From assembly GCF_023558375.1 (NCBI RefSeq), contig NZ_CP083761.1, forward strand, positions 4,481,001-4,545,000: a stretch of 64,000 nucleotides of DNA, read 5' to 3'. This stretch comes from Chroococcidiopsis sp. CCMEE 29 (GTDB taxonomy: Bacteria; Cyanobacteriota; Cyanobacteriia; Cyanobacteriales; Chroococcidiopsidaceae). Each line of letters opens with the position of its first letter. Position 1 is the first letter of the stretch. Positions 34,616 to 43,349 of the stretch are shown piece by piece. A program made the position numbers and the translations under genes. The notes below the pieces were generated by a model. The model did not search any database, was not told the DNA's origin, and was given only the letters and a program-made list of their open reading frames with translations.

Positions 34616-35548
34616 TTAATCCGCTTTCACAGTCAAATGCCGATACGCACCAGGTGAGTGTTCCATTTGGCGCTTGAACGCTCGGCTAAAAGCAGCCTCT
34701 GATTCGTATCCAATTGACTCTGCAACTTCTTTCAACGTCTTGTTGGTTGATCGCAGCAACTGAACTGCTTTGTACATCCGCCAACGAATAACATACTGTA
34801 ATGGTGCTTCCCCAACCAAAGACTTGAACCGAGCTGCAAATGCAGAGCGGGACAGATTGACTTGCTTTGCTAACAACTCCACTGTCCATGCTGCTTCTGG
34901 ATGCTGGTGAATCATGCCCAGAGCAACACTAATGTGTGGGTCGATCAGCGCCTGCAACCACCCTCCTGCGGATTCTGGCAGGTTGGTGATGTAAGCTCGA
35001 ACAGCCTGAATGAAGAGAATGCTCGAGAGATAGGTAATCATCATTTCTGCACCTGGATGGTTCAGATAGCATTCGCAGGCAATGAATTGCAGCGTCGTAT
35101 CTAGCCACTCAACCGCTTGTCCCTCTTCGCCCTTGATATGAATCAAAGGGGGTAGAGCCGCTAGCAGCGGGTTTCTCTCGCGTTCCTCAAAGCTGGCACG
35201 ACCACAGAGAATCATCGCTGGATTACCACCTCCACCATAACTGAGCGTGAGTTGCCCTTGACAAGGACGATTTGCTAGTAACTCTGCCAAAGGGACAATC
35301 GGACTATCCAGTGCATCGCGTAGAATGTGGGCGACTCCTGTGGGCAGGACGATCAGATCGCCACCTGTAAGCGGGATTGGAGTTTTAAAACCTTCTACTT
35401 CCAGCCAGCAGTTTCCGCGCGTGACGACATGAAAGGAAGCATAGTCGGTGCGCTCAATCTGCACGCCCCAAGGAGCAGAGAATTCAGAGCGACAATGCAC
35501 TGTACTGTGCAGTTGAACGGCTTTGAGAACTTCAGTCAACGCATCCAT
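34616..35548 (-). CDS. AraC family regulator with N-terminal cupin sensing domain
   Basis: About 310 residues. The N-terminal cupin-type domain has APWGVQIERTDYASFHVVTRG and GGDLIVLPTGVAHIL (AraC cupin_6 type). The C-terminal AraC HTH pair is WTVELLAKQVNLSRSAFAARF and LKEVAESIGYESEAAFSRAF, ending HSPGAYR. The start MDALTEVL at 35548 is preferred because the cupin begins there; longer in-frame starts (35614, 35656) reach into the shared promoter. Transcribed away from an NmrA-like reductase gene, a layout in which this regulator type often controls its neighbour. Confidence 0.88.
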   Translation of the reverse strand: MDALTEVLKAVQLHSTVHCRSEFSAPWGVQIERTDYASFHVVTRGNCWLEVEGFKTPIPLTGGDLIVLPTGVAHILRDALDSPIVPLAELLANRPCQGQLTLSYGGGGNPAMILCGRASFEERERNPLLAALPPLIHIKGEEGQAVEWLDTTLQFIACECYLNHPGAEMMITYLSSILFIQAVRAYITNLPESAGGWLQALIDPHISVALGMIHQHPEAAWTVELLAKQVNLSRSAFAARFKSLVGEAPLQYVIRWRMYKAVQLLRSTNKTLKEVAESIGYESEAAFSRAFKRQMEHSPGAYRHLTVKAD

Positions 35549-35675
35549 CTGAAATTGTCCGAACAGGGAAATAAAAATTAGACGATCTGCAATAAAGTAT
35601 GGCGTTTTTATCATTGTTTGTCTATATGCTTCAGCGTTATAGATAGAAGCGAGCAATGTTTAGGAGATAAATTCA

Positions 35676-36572
35676 ATGACAATCGCCATTGCAACGCCTA
35701 CAGGTAACATCGGCAGCCGCGTGACTCAACGATTGCTGGATGCTGGAGCCAAACTGGTTCTTTTGGTGAGGAACCCAGACAAGTTAGATGAAAAAGTGCG
35801 ACCATCTGTCGAGGTGCGTCAGGGATCTCTCAATGATGCTGACTTCGTTATTGAGGCGACTAGGGGGGCTGAAGCTCTCTTCTGGCTAACGCCCTACAAT
35901 TTCACGACGGATCGCCTGCGTCAGTGGCAGAGTCATTTAGGAGATTGTGTGGTAGCAGCAGTACAGCGCAATGAAATCCCTTATGTCGTCAACATTTCGA
36001 GCAATGGAGCGCATTTGAAGGATGGGATGGGTCCGATTTCCGGGCTGTATGTCGTTGAGCAGAAGCTCAATCAGATTGCAGTAAATGTTGTGCATCTGCG
36101 TCCAGGTTTCTTTATGGAGAATTATTTCTGGCAACTGGAGTCTCTAAGCACCAGTGGTCAAGTGTTTATGCCAATTCCAGGCGATCGCCGGCTGGCAATG
36201 ATTGCGACACAAGATATTGCAGACGTGGCTGCAAGTTTACTGCGCGATCGCTCCTGGGCTGGGCAAATCATCCGAGGATTGCATGGTCCGGCAGACCTTA
36301 GCTTTGATCAAGCCGCCACGATTTTAAGCCAAGAGTTGAATAAACCCATCACTCACGTGCAGATTGCGTCTGAACAATTTCGTCAGGCAATGCTGTCACA
36401 AGGAGCTAGTGCAGATGTGGCAATGCAGTACGTTGAAATGTGGCAAGCCATTAGTCACGAGGATTATATTCCTGCTGAACCTCGTGCAGCAGAAACTACA
36501 ACGCCAACGACATTTGTTCAGTTTACGCGGGATAAACTCAAGCCGTTATTGCTCGCTCAGGTAAGGGTGTAA
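35676..36572 (+). CDS. NmrA-like NAD(P)-binding protein
   Basis: A 298-residue atypical short-chain dehydrogenase of the NmrA/HSCARG or quinone reductase-2 type. Rossmann motif TPTGNIGSRVTQRLLDAG replaces the usual GxxGxxG of SDRs; LVRNPDKL follows. The active-site Tyr-x-x-x-Lys is not evident (VVEQKLNQI), so it may be a redox sensor or azo/quinone reductase. TTTAGGAG-like sequence precedes the ATG. It shares a ~130-bp divergent promoter with the AraC-type gene. The C-terminus ends in a Thr-rich linker before FVQFTRDKL. Confidence 0.85.
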   Translation: MTIAIATPTGNIGSRVTQRLLDAGAKLVLLVRNPDKLDEKVRPSVEVRQGSLNDADFVIEATRGAEALFWLTPYNFTTDRLRQWQSHLGDCVVAAVQRNEIPYVVNISSNGAHLKDGMGPISGLYVVEQKLNQIAVNVVHLRPGFFMENYFWQLESLSTSGQVFMPIPGDRRLAMIATQDIADVAASLLRDRSWAGQIIRGLHGPADLSFDQAATILSQELNKPITHVQIASEQFRQAMLSQGASADVAMQYVEMWQAISHEDYIPAEPRAAETTTPTTFVQFTRDKLKPLLLAQVRV

Positions 36573-37192
36573 GTTATGTCGAACCTGTATCAGGATTAAG
36601 GCGATCGGCTCCTGCTTAGCCAGCAACAGTTGGTGATGAAAACTAGTTATTAAAGCGATCGCTCTCTTCCACGAACAGTTGGTGAAAATTGAATTCGGTG
36701 GCATCCGGTGGATTTTGACCGCCTAAGGCTAAGTCAATAGACTTCTTGCAAAAGGGTAGGAACTTGTTAGAAAGGAAGATTTGGCAGCCCGACTGCTTTG
36801 GCTATTGCTGGCAGGGATTTGCGCGGCATATCTAAAATCATCCCCAACTGCAAAAACTTGAACGCTTCAAAACTTCTTACTTCTGGGAATAAGTGCTGAT
36901 AAATAGCACAATCGTTATCTACACAGCTAGTTGTTTTAATAGCAACTCTTGGCTCTACCATAGGAGCAGTCCCGATCGTGGCAACTCAATCCTATCTTCC
37001 TTCAGCCAGAGTGATGCAAGAGGACTAAAATCCAAAATCAAAAATCAAAAATTGGTAGCAATCTACACTTTCCCTAGTTTCTATGATTAGGAGAGCGCTC
37101 AGTATTTTATTATAGTAGGTGTAAATTTTTAGACCAGAAAAGGGATAACTAAAGGTAACCTCACTGCCACTGAGTATTTACCTGGTACCTTT
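36573..37192. other. Spacer with transposase debris between NmrA-like gene and radC
   Basis: 620 bp. Apart from the transposase fragment at 36767-36961 it holds two AACAGTTGGTGA words (36626-36637 and 36670-36681), each near a CGATCG-containing word, ATTTTGGATTTT-type repeats on the complementary strand (37027-37050), and an AT-rich segment with TATTTTATTATAGTAGG (37099-37116) that may be the radC promoter. Confidence 0.5.
36767..36961 (-). pseudogene. IS701-type transposase N-terminal fragment
   Basis: A 64-residue frame starting MVEPRVAIKTTSCVDNDC and continuing FPEVRSFEAFKFLQLGMI and KSLPAIAKAVGLP, which is how I remember the N-terminus of cyanobacterial IS701-family transposases. It stops right after GLPNLPF and the DDE catalytic region is absent. 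The surrounding 36573-37192 spacer contains no other recognisable part of the element except a TAGACTTCTTGCAAAAG word (36739-36755) of the kind seen at IS ends. Degraded insertion. Confidence 0.65.
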
Positions 37193-37924
37193 ATGACTTA
37201 TTGCCTCAGAATTGCAGATTTACCCACCACAGAGCGTCCGCGCGAACGGTTAATGGCTAATGGTTCAAAAGTTTTAGCGACAGCTGAACTGATTGCCATT
37301 CTGCTAGGCACAGGTCAGGGACCAGGAAAGCTCTCGGCTGTGGGTTTGGGGCAATACCTGTTGCAGGAACTGAGTAAACACCAACGCGACCCGTTAGTAG
37401 TCTTGCGGGATGTCAGCGCCCAGGAGTTGATGCAAATTGAGGGAATTGGTCCAGCAAAGGCAACAACGATTCTGGCGGCAATTGAATTAGGTAAACGAGT
37501 GTTTCAGTCGCGTCCCTTAGACCGCAACCCGATAGAAAGCCCTGCTGCGGCAGCTGCTGCTCTCAGCCAAGATTTAATGTGGCAGACTCAAGAGCGCTTT
37601 GCTGTTCTGCTTCTAGATGTGAAAAATCGCTTACTCGGAACTCAAGTCATCACGATCGGCACTGCAACTGAAACTTTGGCTTCTCCCCGTGAAATTTTTC
37701 GGGAGGTAATTCGTCAGGGGGCTACGCGCGTAATTGTGGCTCATAACCATCCTTCGGGCAACGTTGAGCCGAGTCCCCAAGATATAGATTTAACCCGCCA
37801 ACTATTAGCTGGAGCGCAGTTTTTGGGAATTCCGTTGCTGGATCACCTGATCTTAGGCAATGGCAATCACCAGAGCCTACGCGAAATCACGCAATTGTGG
37901 GTAGAGTTTCCCCAAGGGGATTGA
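37193..37924 (+). CDS. radC: RadC/JAB-domain DNA repair protein
   Basis: A 243-residue RadC family protein. The N-terminal helix-hairpin-helix region contains [21 protein letters not shown]. The C-terminal JAB/MPN domain carries the metalloprotease-like motif [14 protein letters not shown] with a downstream Asp, and [10 protein letters not shown]. Full length for the family; ends WVEFPQGD. The precise role in DNA repair of this family is unsettled. It lies immediately upstream of tRNA-Val(CAC) and a remnant of an integrase. No operon partner. Confidence 0.93.
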   Translation: MTYCLRIADLPTTERPRERLMANGSKVLATAELIAILLGTGQGPGKLSAVGLGQYLLQELSKHQRDPLVVLRDVSAQELMQIEGIGPAKATTILAAIELGKRVFQSRPLDRNPIESPAAAAAALSQDLMWQTQERFAVLLLDVKNRLLGTQVITIGTATETLASPREIFREVIRQGATRVIVAHNHPSGNVEPSPQDIDLTRQLLAGAQFLGIPLLDHLILGNGNHQSLREITQLWVEFPQGD

Positions 37925-37981
37925 TGAAGTTGACTTTGAGTTAGCGATCGCGTGTAGCTCTGTGTTAAATTTGTACTCTAC

Positions 37982-38053
37982 GGGCGATTAGCACAGTGGT
38001 AGCGCGCTTCCTTCACACGGAAGAGGTCACTGGTTCGAACCCAGTATCGCCCA
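37982..38053 (+). tRNA. tRNA-Val (anticodon CAC)
   Basis: Complete cloverleaf: acceptor GGGCGAT/ATCGCCC, D-loop AGTGGTA, anticodon stem CTTCC/GGAAG with loop TTCACAC (anticodon CAC), T-arm CTGG-TTCGAAC-CCAG, discriminator A. No CCA encoded. Its right side adjoins integrase debris, and tRNA 3' ends are common attachment sites. Confidence 0.95.
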
Positions 38054-38186
38054 TTTACATAAAAACCTTGCTAGTGAGTGGTTTCGTCTTTTAGGGCTAG
38101 GGTTGCTCAATCTCCAAAGCGTTACCAGAGATACATATTTTGGGTATTTTTGAGGTCTTTTTGGTACGATATGGGTACGCTTTGGG

Positions 38187-38351
38187 CATGAGATTTTGGA
38201 TAAAAAAGCTTCTAAGGGTGCTGTTGTAGTAGAGAATTTTCAAGACAGGTTACGCCTCCGATGGAGACATGGAGGGAAGCGCTATTAAATCAACCAGTGG
38301 CTTAGGCTGTTGGAAGGCAATGAGACACGAACTGAACAGCAAGAACAGGTT
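38187..38351 (+). pseudogene. Phage-type integrase N-terminal remnant
   Basis: A frame reading HEILDKKASKGAVVVENF then QDRLRLRWRHGGKRY, a stop (TAA at 38286), and in the same frame INQWLRLLEGNETRTEQQEQ. KGxVxVExFxxRLRLRWRxxGKRY is how the arm-DNA-binding region of cyanobacterial tyrosine recombinases usually begins. There is no catalytic domain. It lies between two tRNA-Val genes, so it is probably the scar of an element that used one of them as attachment site. Confidence 0.65.
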
Positions 38352-38393
38352 ATGCCTACTTTTGTCTCAGTTTCATACAACGGTTTTAGGGAA

Positions 38394-38467
<74 letters not shown>

Positions 38468-38561
38468 GCAAGAATGTAAATATAGCATAATTTTAATTCG
38501 AGGAGCAATTCCTCAAGAATTTGGGGTTGCACTGGCAAACAGTGCTAATTAGCCTTCAAGC

Positions 38562-38990
38562 TTAGTTTCTCAAGACAAGAACTGGGCAATGCACAAACCG
38601 AATCACTCGTTCAGCTACCGAACCAAGCAAAAATCGGCTCAAACCAGTGTGTCCGTGGGATGATATAACGATTAAGTCGGCATTGATTACTTTGGCGTAG
38701 TCAATAATTTCTGAGCTAGGGTCACCAATCGCAACGCCAATCTGAACGTCTTCATATTCCGAGCCGTTGAATCGTTTGTGGAGTGACTCTTCCACATGCT
38801 GCTTGCGGGTCTGGTTATCCAAAGTGTTCCATACCAATCCTGGCTCAGCAGGGTGGAGATGAGGTAGCACGTGAAGCACGTACAAGTGAGAGGCATCCTC
38901 CACAAATTCTCGTGCTGGTATCAGCGCCGCGAAAGAGGCTTCGGAGAAATCGATAGGAACAAGAACGCGGTTTTTTCGCAGCCAGCTCAT
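38562..38990 (-). CDS. Universal stress protein (UspA family)
   Basis: Single Usp domain of 142 residues. VLVPIDFSEASFAAL is the first strand and the nucleotide-contacting Asp. The C-terminal GHTGLSRFLLGSVAERV contains the G-x2-G-x9-G-S ATP-binding motif, so it belongs to the ATP-binding class. It ends VRFVHCPVLVLRN. Cytosolic. The upstream gene on the same strand is a sodium:alanine symporter, separated by a 59-bp spacer with an interspersed hairpin. The particular stress is unknown. Confidence 0.92.
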   Translation of the reverse strand: MSWLRKNRVLVPIDFSEASFAALIPAREFVEDASHLYVLHVLPHLHPAEPGLVWNTLDNQTRKQHVEESLHKRFNGSEYEDVQIGVAIGDPSSEIIDYAKVINADLIVISSHGHTGLSRFLLGSVAERVIRFVHCPVLVLRN

Positions 38991-39020
38991 ATGTCAATTT
39001 CAGATTTTGGATTTCATAGA

Positions 39021-39040
39021 AGACGCGATCCTTCGCGTCT
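39021..39040. repeat. Interspersed hairpin AGACGCGA-TCCT-TCGCGTCT
   Basis: Perfect 8-bp palindromic stem with a 4-base loop, in the spacer between the symporter and universal stress genes. It may end or process transcripts of the symporter gene. A related GTAGACGCGCAAGCGGCTTC word lies 3' of fabG at 47115-47134. Confidence 0.7.
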
Positions 39041-39049
39041 CTACAGGGC

Positions 39050-40570
39050 TTACTTGTAAACTGGCATTTGGCCAGTTTGTAAGCGTTTCATATAGTCTCT
39101 CAGATCTGCTGCCACTTTATGAGACAAAAGGTAGCAGCCCAGGATGTTAGGAAAAGCCATTGACAGGATCATCATGTCACTAAAATCTAATACCGCGCTT
39201 AGCCTCACTACTGAGCCAATGAACACGAAAATGACAAACAGCACCTTGTAAATCATTGTGGTGCGATCGCCGAACAGGTAAGCCCAGCTTCGCTCGCCGT
39301 AGTAGCTCCAGGAAATCATTGTCGAGAAGGCAAACAGAAACACCGCAAGCGATAGCACAATCGGAAACCAGCCAATCACCGAACCAAACGCAGCGTTAGT
39401 CAGCTGTGCACCATCCCCAGTTTTATTGGTATAGACGCCAGTGATAATGACGACCAGTGCTGTCATGTTGCAAACGATTACTGTGTCAATGAACGGTTCA
39501 AGCAGAGCAACAATTCCTTCCCGGATTGGCTCTTCAGTGCGAGCCGCTGAGTGGGCGATCGCCGCTGAACCAACACCCGCTTCATTCGAGAAAGCTGCCC
39601 GCCGGAATCCCTGCACCAGCACACCGATAAACCCACCTGCAACAGCTTGCGGAGCAAAGGCTCCTGTCAAAATTGTGGCAAAGGCAGCAGGAATTTGAGT
39701 GAAATTCGACAAGATAATCCATACAGCCGCCACGACGTAGATCAAGCACATTGTTGGCACAAGCTTCTCAGCTACAGCACCGATCCGGCGGATACCACCA
39801 ATGATTACTAAAGCCACCAAGGTACCAAGAATTAAACCGTAGAGCCAGCTGCGACCCTGAAAAAAGGGCAGTACCTCAGCGACCGTTGCGTAGGACTGGT
39901 TTGCCTGGAACATGTTACCGCCACCGAATGCTCCGCCAATGCAAAACACCGCGAATATGCCAGCCAGTAGCTTACCCAGTGGACGTAGCCCTAACTCTCC
40001 CAATCCGCGCGATAAAAAGTGCATTGGACCACCGGAGATAGTACCATCAGGCTTGACGATGCGATATTTCAGACCCAGGGTACACTCGACAAACTTGCTC
40101 GACATTCCGAGTAATCCAGCAATGGTCATCCAAAACATTGCCCCTGGACCTCCCAGTTGGATCGCGATCGCTACACCCGCAATGTTGCCTAACCCAACTG
40201 TGGCAGAAAGCGCCGCCGCTAGTGCCTGAAAGTGGGTCACTTCTCCAGTTTCAGTCGGATTATCGTAGTGTCCCCGCACAACAGAAATCGCGTGACCAAA
40301 GGCACGAAAGTTCACGAAACCCATCCGCAGCGTAAAAAAAATCGCGCCGACGATCAACCACAGCACAATAAACGGTATCCCGCCAATACTGAAGAACAGC
40401 ACCTGCGATAATACAGCGACCAAATAAGCGAAGACTGCATCAAGTGCAACCAGAAATCCATTTGCAGCCGTTCCATCAGCTGCTTTAGCTGTCCCTGGCA
40501 AACCAAGCAGTAGCACAATCAATAGCCAAGGGTGTTTTTGAAGCACTCGTAAGAGCCAGGAGCGTTTCAT
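39050..40570 (-). CDS. Sodium:alanine symporter family (AGCS) transporter
   Basis: Membrane transporter of 506 residues taking up small amino acids with Na+. A signal-like N-terminus (LLIVLLLGLPGTAKA) is followed by about ten to eleven hydrophobic helices. Family signatures: ALSATVGLGNIAGVAIA (substrate and Na+ site) and GFRRAAFSNEAGVGSAAIAHSAA with the conserved SNEAGxGSA. Full length for AGCS. Substrates in the family are alanine, glycine or glutamine; this one is not determined. Single gene upstream of the universal stress protein. Confidence 0.92.
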   Translation of the reverse strand: MKRSWLLRVLQKHPWLLIVLLLGLPGTAKAADGTAANGFLVALDAVFAYLVAVLSQVLFFSIGGIPFIVLWLIVGAIFFTLRMGFVNFRAFGHAISVVRGHYDNPTETGEVTHFQALAAALSATVGLGNIAGVAIAIQLGGPGAMFWMTIAGLLGMSSKFVECTLGLKYRIVKPDGTISGGPMHFLSRGLGELGLRPLGKLLAGIFAVFCIGGAFGGGNMFQANQSYATVAEVLPFFQGRSWLYGLILGTLVALVIIGGIRRIGAVAEKLVPTMCLIYVVAAVWIILSNFTQIPAAFATILTGAFAPQAVAGGFIGVLVQGFRRAAFSNEAGVGSAAIAHSAARTEEPIREGIVALLEPFIDTVIVCNMTALVVIITGVYTNKTGDGAQLTNAAFGSVIGWFPIVLSLAVFLFAFSTMISWSYYGERSWAYLFGDRTTMIYKVLFVIFVFIGSVVRLSAVLDFSDMMILSMAFPNILGCYLLSHKVAADLRDYMKRLQTGQMPVYK

Positions 40571-40682
40571 TTAATCTTCTGTTGCAGAAATTATGATGAA
40601 CGTAATAAAAAAATACAGTTTTTAGGCAGCACAATTGTCAAAGGTGCAACACTTTTTTGTGTTTTAGCAAAAAGGGGGCTAT

Positions 40683-40700
40683 GGGTCGGGGGTCAGGGAA
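40683..40700 (+). repeat. Short tandem repeat (GGGGTCA)n
   Basis: Two GGGTCGG/GGGGTCA heptamers upstream of the SDR gene. Same heptamer family as at 51006-51060, 52662-52701 and 54096-54126. Confidence 0.6.
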
Positions 40701-40826
40701 AAAAATCTTCGCCTGGCTCATTAGTCTGCTCCCCCTGTGCCTCCAGTGTGTCTGGGGGTGGAGGTAGCGTTAATCTGAACTATATTAAAATTTGTAAAGG
40801 GAAAATTATTACTAAGTTTAAGTAGC

Positions 40827-41612
40827 ATGACAACTGCTTTAATTACAGGTGCCTCTGGTGGGATTGGAGCTGGATTTGCCCAAGCACTAGCTGCTCGTCA
40901 TCAGAATCTTGTTTTAGTAGCTCGTTCAGCAGACAAACTTCAACAACTAGCTCAACAACTACAAGAGAAATACCAGATTCAAGCAGAAATTGTAGTCCAA
41001 GACCTCACAGCGCCAGCAGCAGCTAAAGCTGTGTTTGATGCTGTTACTCAAAAGGGATTGACAGTTGACTTGGTGATTAATAACGCGGGTTTTGGCGAAT
41101 ATGGTGATTTTGTTGAGCTAGACTGGGAACTGCAAGCCAAGATGATTCAGTTAAATGTTTTGGCTTTGGTTAATTTAACCCATCAATTTTTACCAGGAAT
41201 GCGGCAACGCCGTTCTGGGGGAATTATTAATATGTGCTCTGCTGCGGCATTTCAACCGATGCCTTACTTTTCTATATATGCAGCAACTAAAGCTTTTATT
41301 CTCAGTTTTAGCGAGGGGTTGTGGGCAGAGAATCGGAAATATGGGGTTCGGGTGTTAGCCGTTTGCCCAGGTCCTATTGATACGAATTTTTTCCAAGACG
41401 CTGATTTTCCTTCATTTTTAGCAGATGTTGCTGCTAAAAACTACACTCCCACTGAGGTTGTAGTGCAAGAAGCACTTCAAGGTTTGGAAAAGAATCAATC
41501 TACCGTTGTTCCTGGTGATATCAGGAATCAATTACTCGTGAATTTACCCCGGTTTTTACCACGAGAAGCAACATTGAATTTATGGAAAACTATTTTAGGG
41601 TTTAAGAAATAG
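40827..41612 (+). CDS. Short-chain dehydrogenase/reductase
   Basis: Classical SDR of 261 residues. NAD(P)-binding TGASGGIG at the start, LVARSADKL suggesting NADP preference, NNAGFGEYG, catalytic Ser138 (MCSAAAF), Tyr151 and Lys155 (YAATKAF), and PGPIDTNF in the substrate loop. It resembles the DltE/YqjQ subgroup. Substrate unknown; it lies alone between the AGCS transporter and the convergent PSII S4 gene. A GTAGGGGC-type palindrome follows its stop by about 20 bp. Confidence 0.9.
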   Translation: MTTALITGASGGIGAGFAQALAARHQNLVLVARSADKLQQLAQQLQEKYQIQAEIVVQDLTAPAAAKAVFDAVTQKGLTVDLVINNAGFGEYGDFVELDWELQAKMIQLNVLALVNLTHQFLPGMRQRRSGGIINMCSAAAFQPMPYFSIYAATKAFILSFSEGLWAENRKYGVRVLAVCPGPIDTNFFQDADFPSFLADVAAKNYTPTEVVVQEALQGLEKNQSTVVPGDIRNQLLVNLPRFLPREATLNLWKTILGFKK

Positions 41613-41633
41613 AGCATTAAAAACTACTCAACT

Positions 41634-41700
41634 GGGTAAGGGCGGGCTTAATAAACATATCTGTCGTCCAACAGACAATTACAGTTAAACCTGCCCCTAC
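41634..41700. repeat. GTAGGGGC-type palindromic repeat (copy C)
   Basis: Begins GGGTAAGGGCGGGCTTA shortly after the SDR stop and ends TTAAACCTGCCCCTAC just before the convergent S4 gene stop. Imperfect palindrome of 67 bp containing CAGACAATTACAGTTAAAC, close to the core of copy B. Confidence 0.75.
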
Positions 41701-41706
41701 CATTCT

Positions 41707-42486
41707 TTACATATAACGAGTCAACTGGACTCGATAGCGCTCTTTTTTGGTAACAGCGATCTCCCCAACTTCCAAACGTCCTTTGCCGCGAATAGCAATT
41801 AAATCTCCTGATTTAACTTGAGAACTAGCTTGAGTTACTTCCTTCCAATTAACTCGAACATCGCTAGCATCAATTAAATCTGCCATTTTGCTACGAGACA
41901 TCCCAAACCCAGCTGAGGCGATCGCATCCAGTCGCAAAGAAGCTTCAACAGTTGTCAATTCTTTCTTTTTCGGTTCTCGAATCTTCAACTCACTCAAGTC
42001 AATTCGCTGGATTTTAACTGGAACTGAGCGCACCTGCTTGAGATTCATCTCCAGAAAATCCACCAACTCTGGCACAACAATTGCCTGCGCCCCGCGTTCA
42101 CCCAAGACGATAACATCGCCCGTTTTGTCGCGGACAATCCCCGTTCCCAGCATCGCACCTAAAAAGTCACGGTGAGTGGCGGTATCAAATAGAAAGTTAC
42201 CAGCAATTTCTAGTGCTGCAACTTCAACTTGAGATGGATCTAAAGGAACTTCTGAACGAGCGATCGCCACCCGTTGTCTTTCTGCCTGCGGATAACCACC
42301 CCAAGCAATTAGCTGCACCTCAGTTAAACGGCTAAATATCTGGTGGATTTCAACCAACTCTGGAGGAGATAGAAAATCCGTCAAGACAATTTCCCAAGTT
42401 TTAATTGCCTGCTCTGCTCGATCAATTACATGAGCAACAATTGCTCGATTTTCAACACCTTTTAAAAGTTCTTCCCGTGGCAGCAT
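41707..42486 (-). CDS. Photosystem II S4 domain protein (YlmH-like RNA-binding)
   Basis: A 259-residue RNA-binding protein of the cyanobacterial/plant 'photosystem II S4 domain' family. The N-terminal ~170 residues (LPREELLKGVENRAIVAHVIDRAEQA, AWGGYPQAERQRVAIA, GAMLGTGIVRDKTGDV) match the YlmH-type domain. The C-terminal S4 domain is LRLDAIASAGFGMSRSKMADLI...VNWK with GDLIAIRGKGRLEVGEI. Despite the name it likely acts on ribosomes or RNA. Converges with the SDR gene and shares a strand with the membrane protein gene upstream. Confidence 0.9.
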   Translation of the reverse strand: MLPREELLKGVENRAIVAHVIDRAEQAIKTWEIVLTDFLSPPELVEIHQIFSRLTEVQLIAWGGYPQAERQRVAIARSEVPLDPSQVEVAALEIAGNFLFDTATHRDFLGAMLGTGIVRDKTGDVIVLGERGAQAIVVPELVDFLEMNLKQVRSVPVKIQRIDLSELKIREPKKKELTTVEASLRLDAIASAGFGMSRSKMADLIDASDVRVNWKEVTQASSQVKSGDLIAIRGKGRLEVGEIAVTKKERYRVQLTRYM

Positions 42487-42524
42487 TATCAGTAGTTTTG
42501 AGTTTTGAGTTTTGAATTAACCTG

Positions 42525-43037
42525 TTACACACCACTGTCAGCATAGCCTTGGATATTTTCTGGTTCAAACTTGCGGAGTACGCGAGTTGCCTGACGGGTG
42601 ACAAGTTCATTCCCCTGAACCACGATCAGATACTTACCCGCATTTAAGCGGTTGCGGTAAGGTAAAGCGTCCCCACTGCCGAAGGCTAAGCCAACGCCAC
42701 CACCAACAAACAAACTGCCCATCGCCCCAGCAACCGCGCCTAGCAGTCCACCTATTAAGGCATTGCCAACTTCGCCAGCCCAAGGAAAGGCGTTTAACCC
42801 AGTGAGGAGGTTGAATGCTAACCCAGATACAAAACCAAACGGCACAAGCCAGAATAACAGTAAACGTGATTGCTTTTGAGCCTGCTCGTTTGGGTCAATC
42901 AATCCAAACTCGTCAGCACTTTTGTAACCCCGTCCTAAGATAGTAACCTGATCTATCGATATGCCCTCTTGTTCCAGGGCTAAGTAGGCGGCTTCTGCTT
43001 GGATACGGTCTGGTAACACGGCAACAAGGTAATTCAT
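42525..43037 (-). CDS. Glycine-rich membrane protein with general-stress-17M-like N-terminus
   Basis: A 170-residue protein. The N-terminal ~50 residues (YLVAVLPDRIQAEAAYLALEQEGI, VTILGRGYK) resemble the alpha/beta domain of general stress protein 17M-like proteins. Two hydrophobic Gly/Ala-rich hairpins follow (LLLFWLVPFGFVSGLAF; NALIGGLLGAVAGAMGSLF, then GGGVGLAFG). The C-terminus is soluble (YLIVVQGNELVTRQATRVL) and repeats the N-terminal type of fold. The start at 43037 is used because the upstream 20-residue extension is basic spacer sequence. Probably inner membrane; function unknown. Confidence 0.65.
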   Translation of the reverse strand: MNYLVAVLPDRIQAEAAYLALEQEGISIDQVTILGRGYKSADEFGLIDPNEQAQKQSRLLLFWLVPFGFVSGLAFNLLTGLNAFPWAGEVGNALIGGLLGAVAGAMGSLFVGGGVGLAFGSGDALPYRNRLNAGKYLIVVQGNELVTRQATRVLRKFEPENIQGYADSGV

Positions 43038-43349
43038 GGATGCAATAAATTTTTGTCTAATACGAATTTTGACTGAATTGTGAGTTGGTACCAACATAGA
43101 CTCCCTATAAGCTAAGAATTCCCGCTACTTGTAGACGGAGAGCTTCAAGGTTAAAATAGCCTACTGCGGCAGCAAATGCGCTTCAGCCGCAGGCGAAGTG
43201 CAGCGTTACGCATAATACAAGCGAGTTTCTAAACTTTAAATTAGGTCAACCGCTAATTCAAATCATCCCTGGTCTAAGTCATCGCTGCTGTTCTCCATCT
43301 GTATATCTGTTAAGAGTGCTTTTTCCCCACCTAATCCCACTAGTTAATC
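43038..43349. other. Divergent spacer upstream of serA
   Basis: 312 bp between the membrane protein gene and serA. Holds a TGCGCTTCAGCC-GCAGGCGAAGTGCA palindrome-like word (43177-43202) and no frame or RNA gene that I recognise. Promoters for both divergent genes must be here. Confidence 0.4.
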
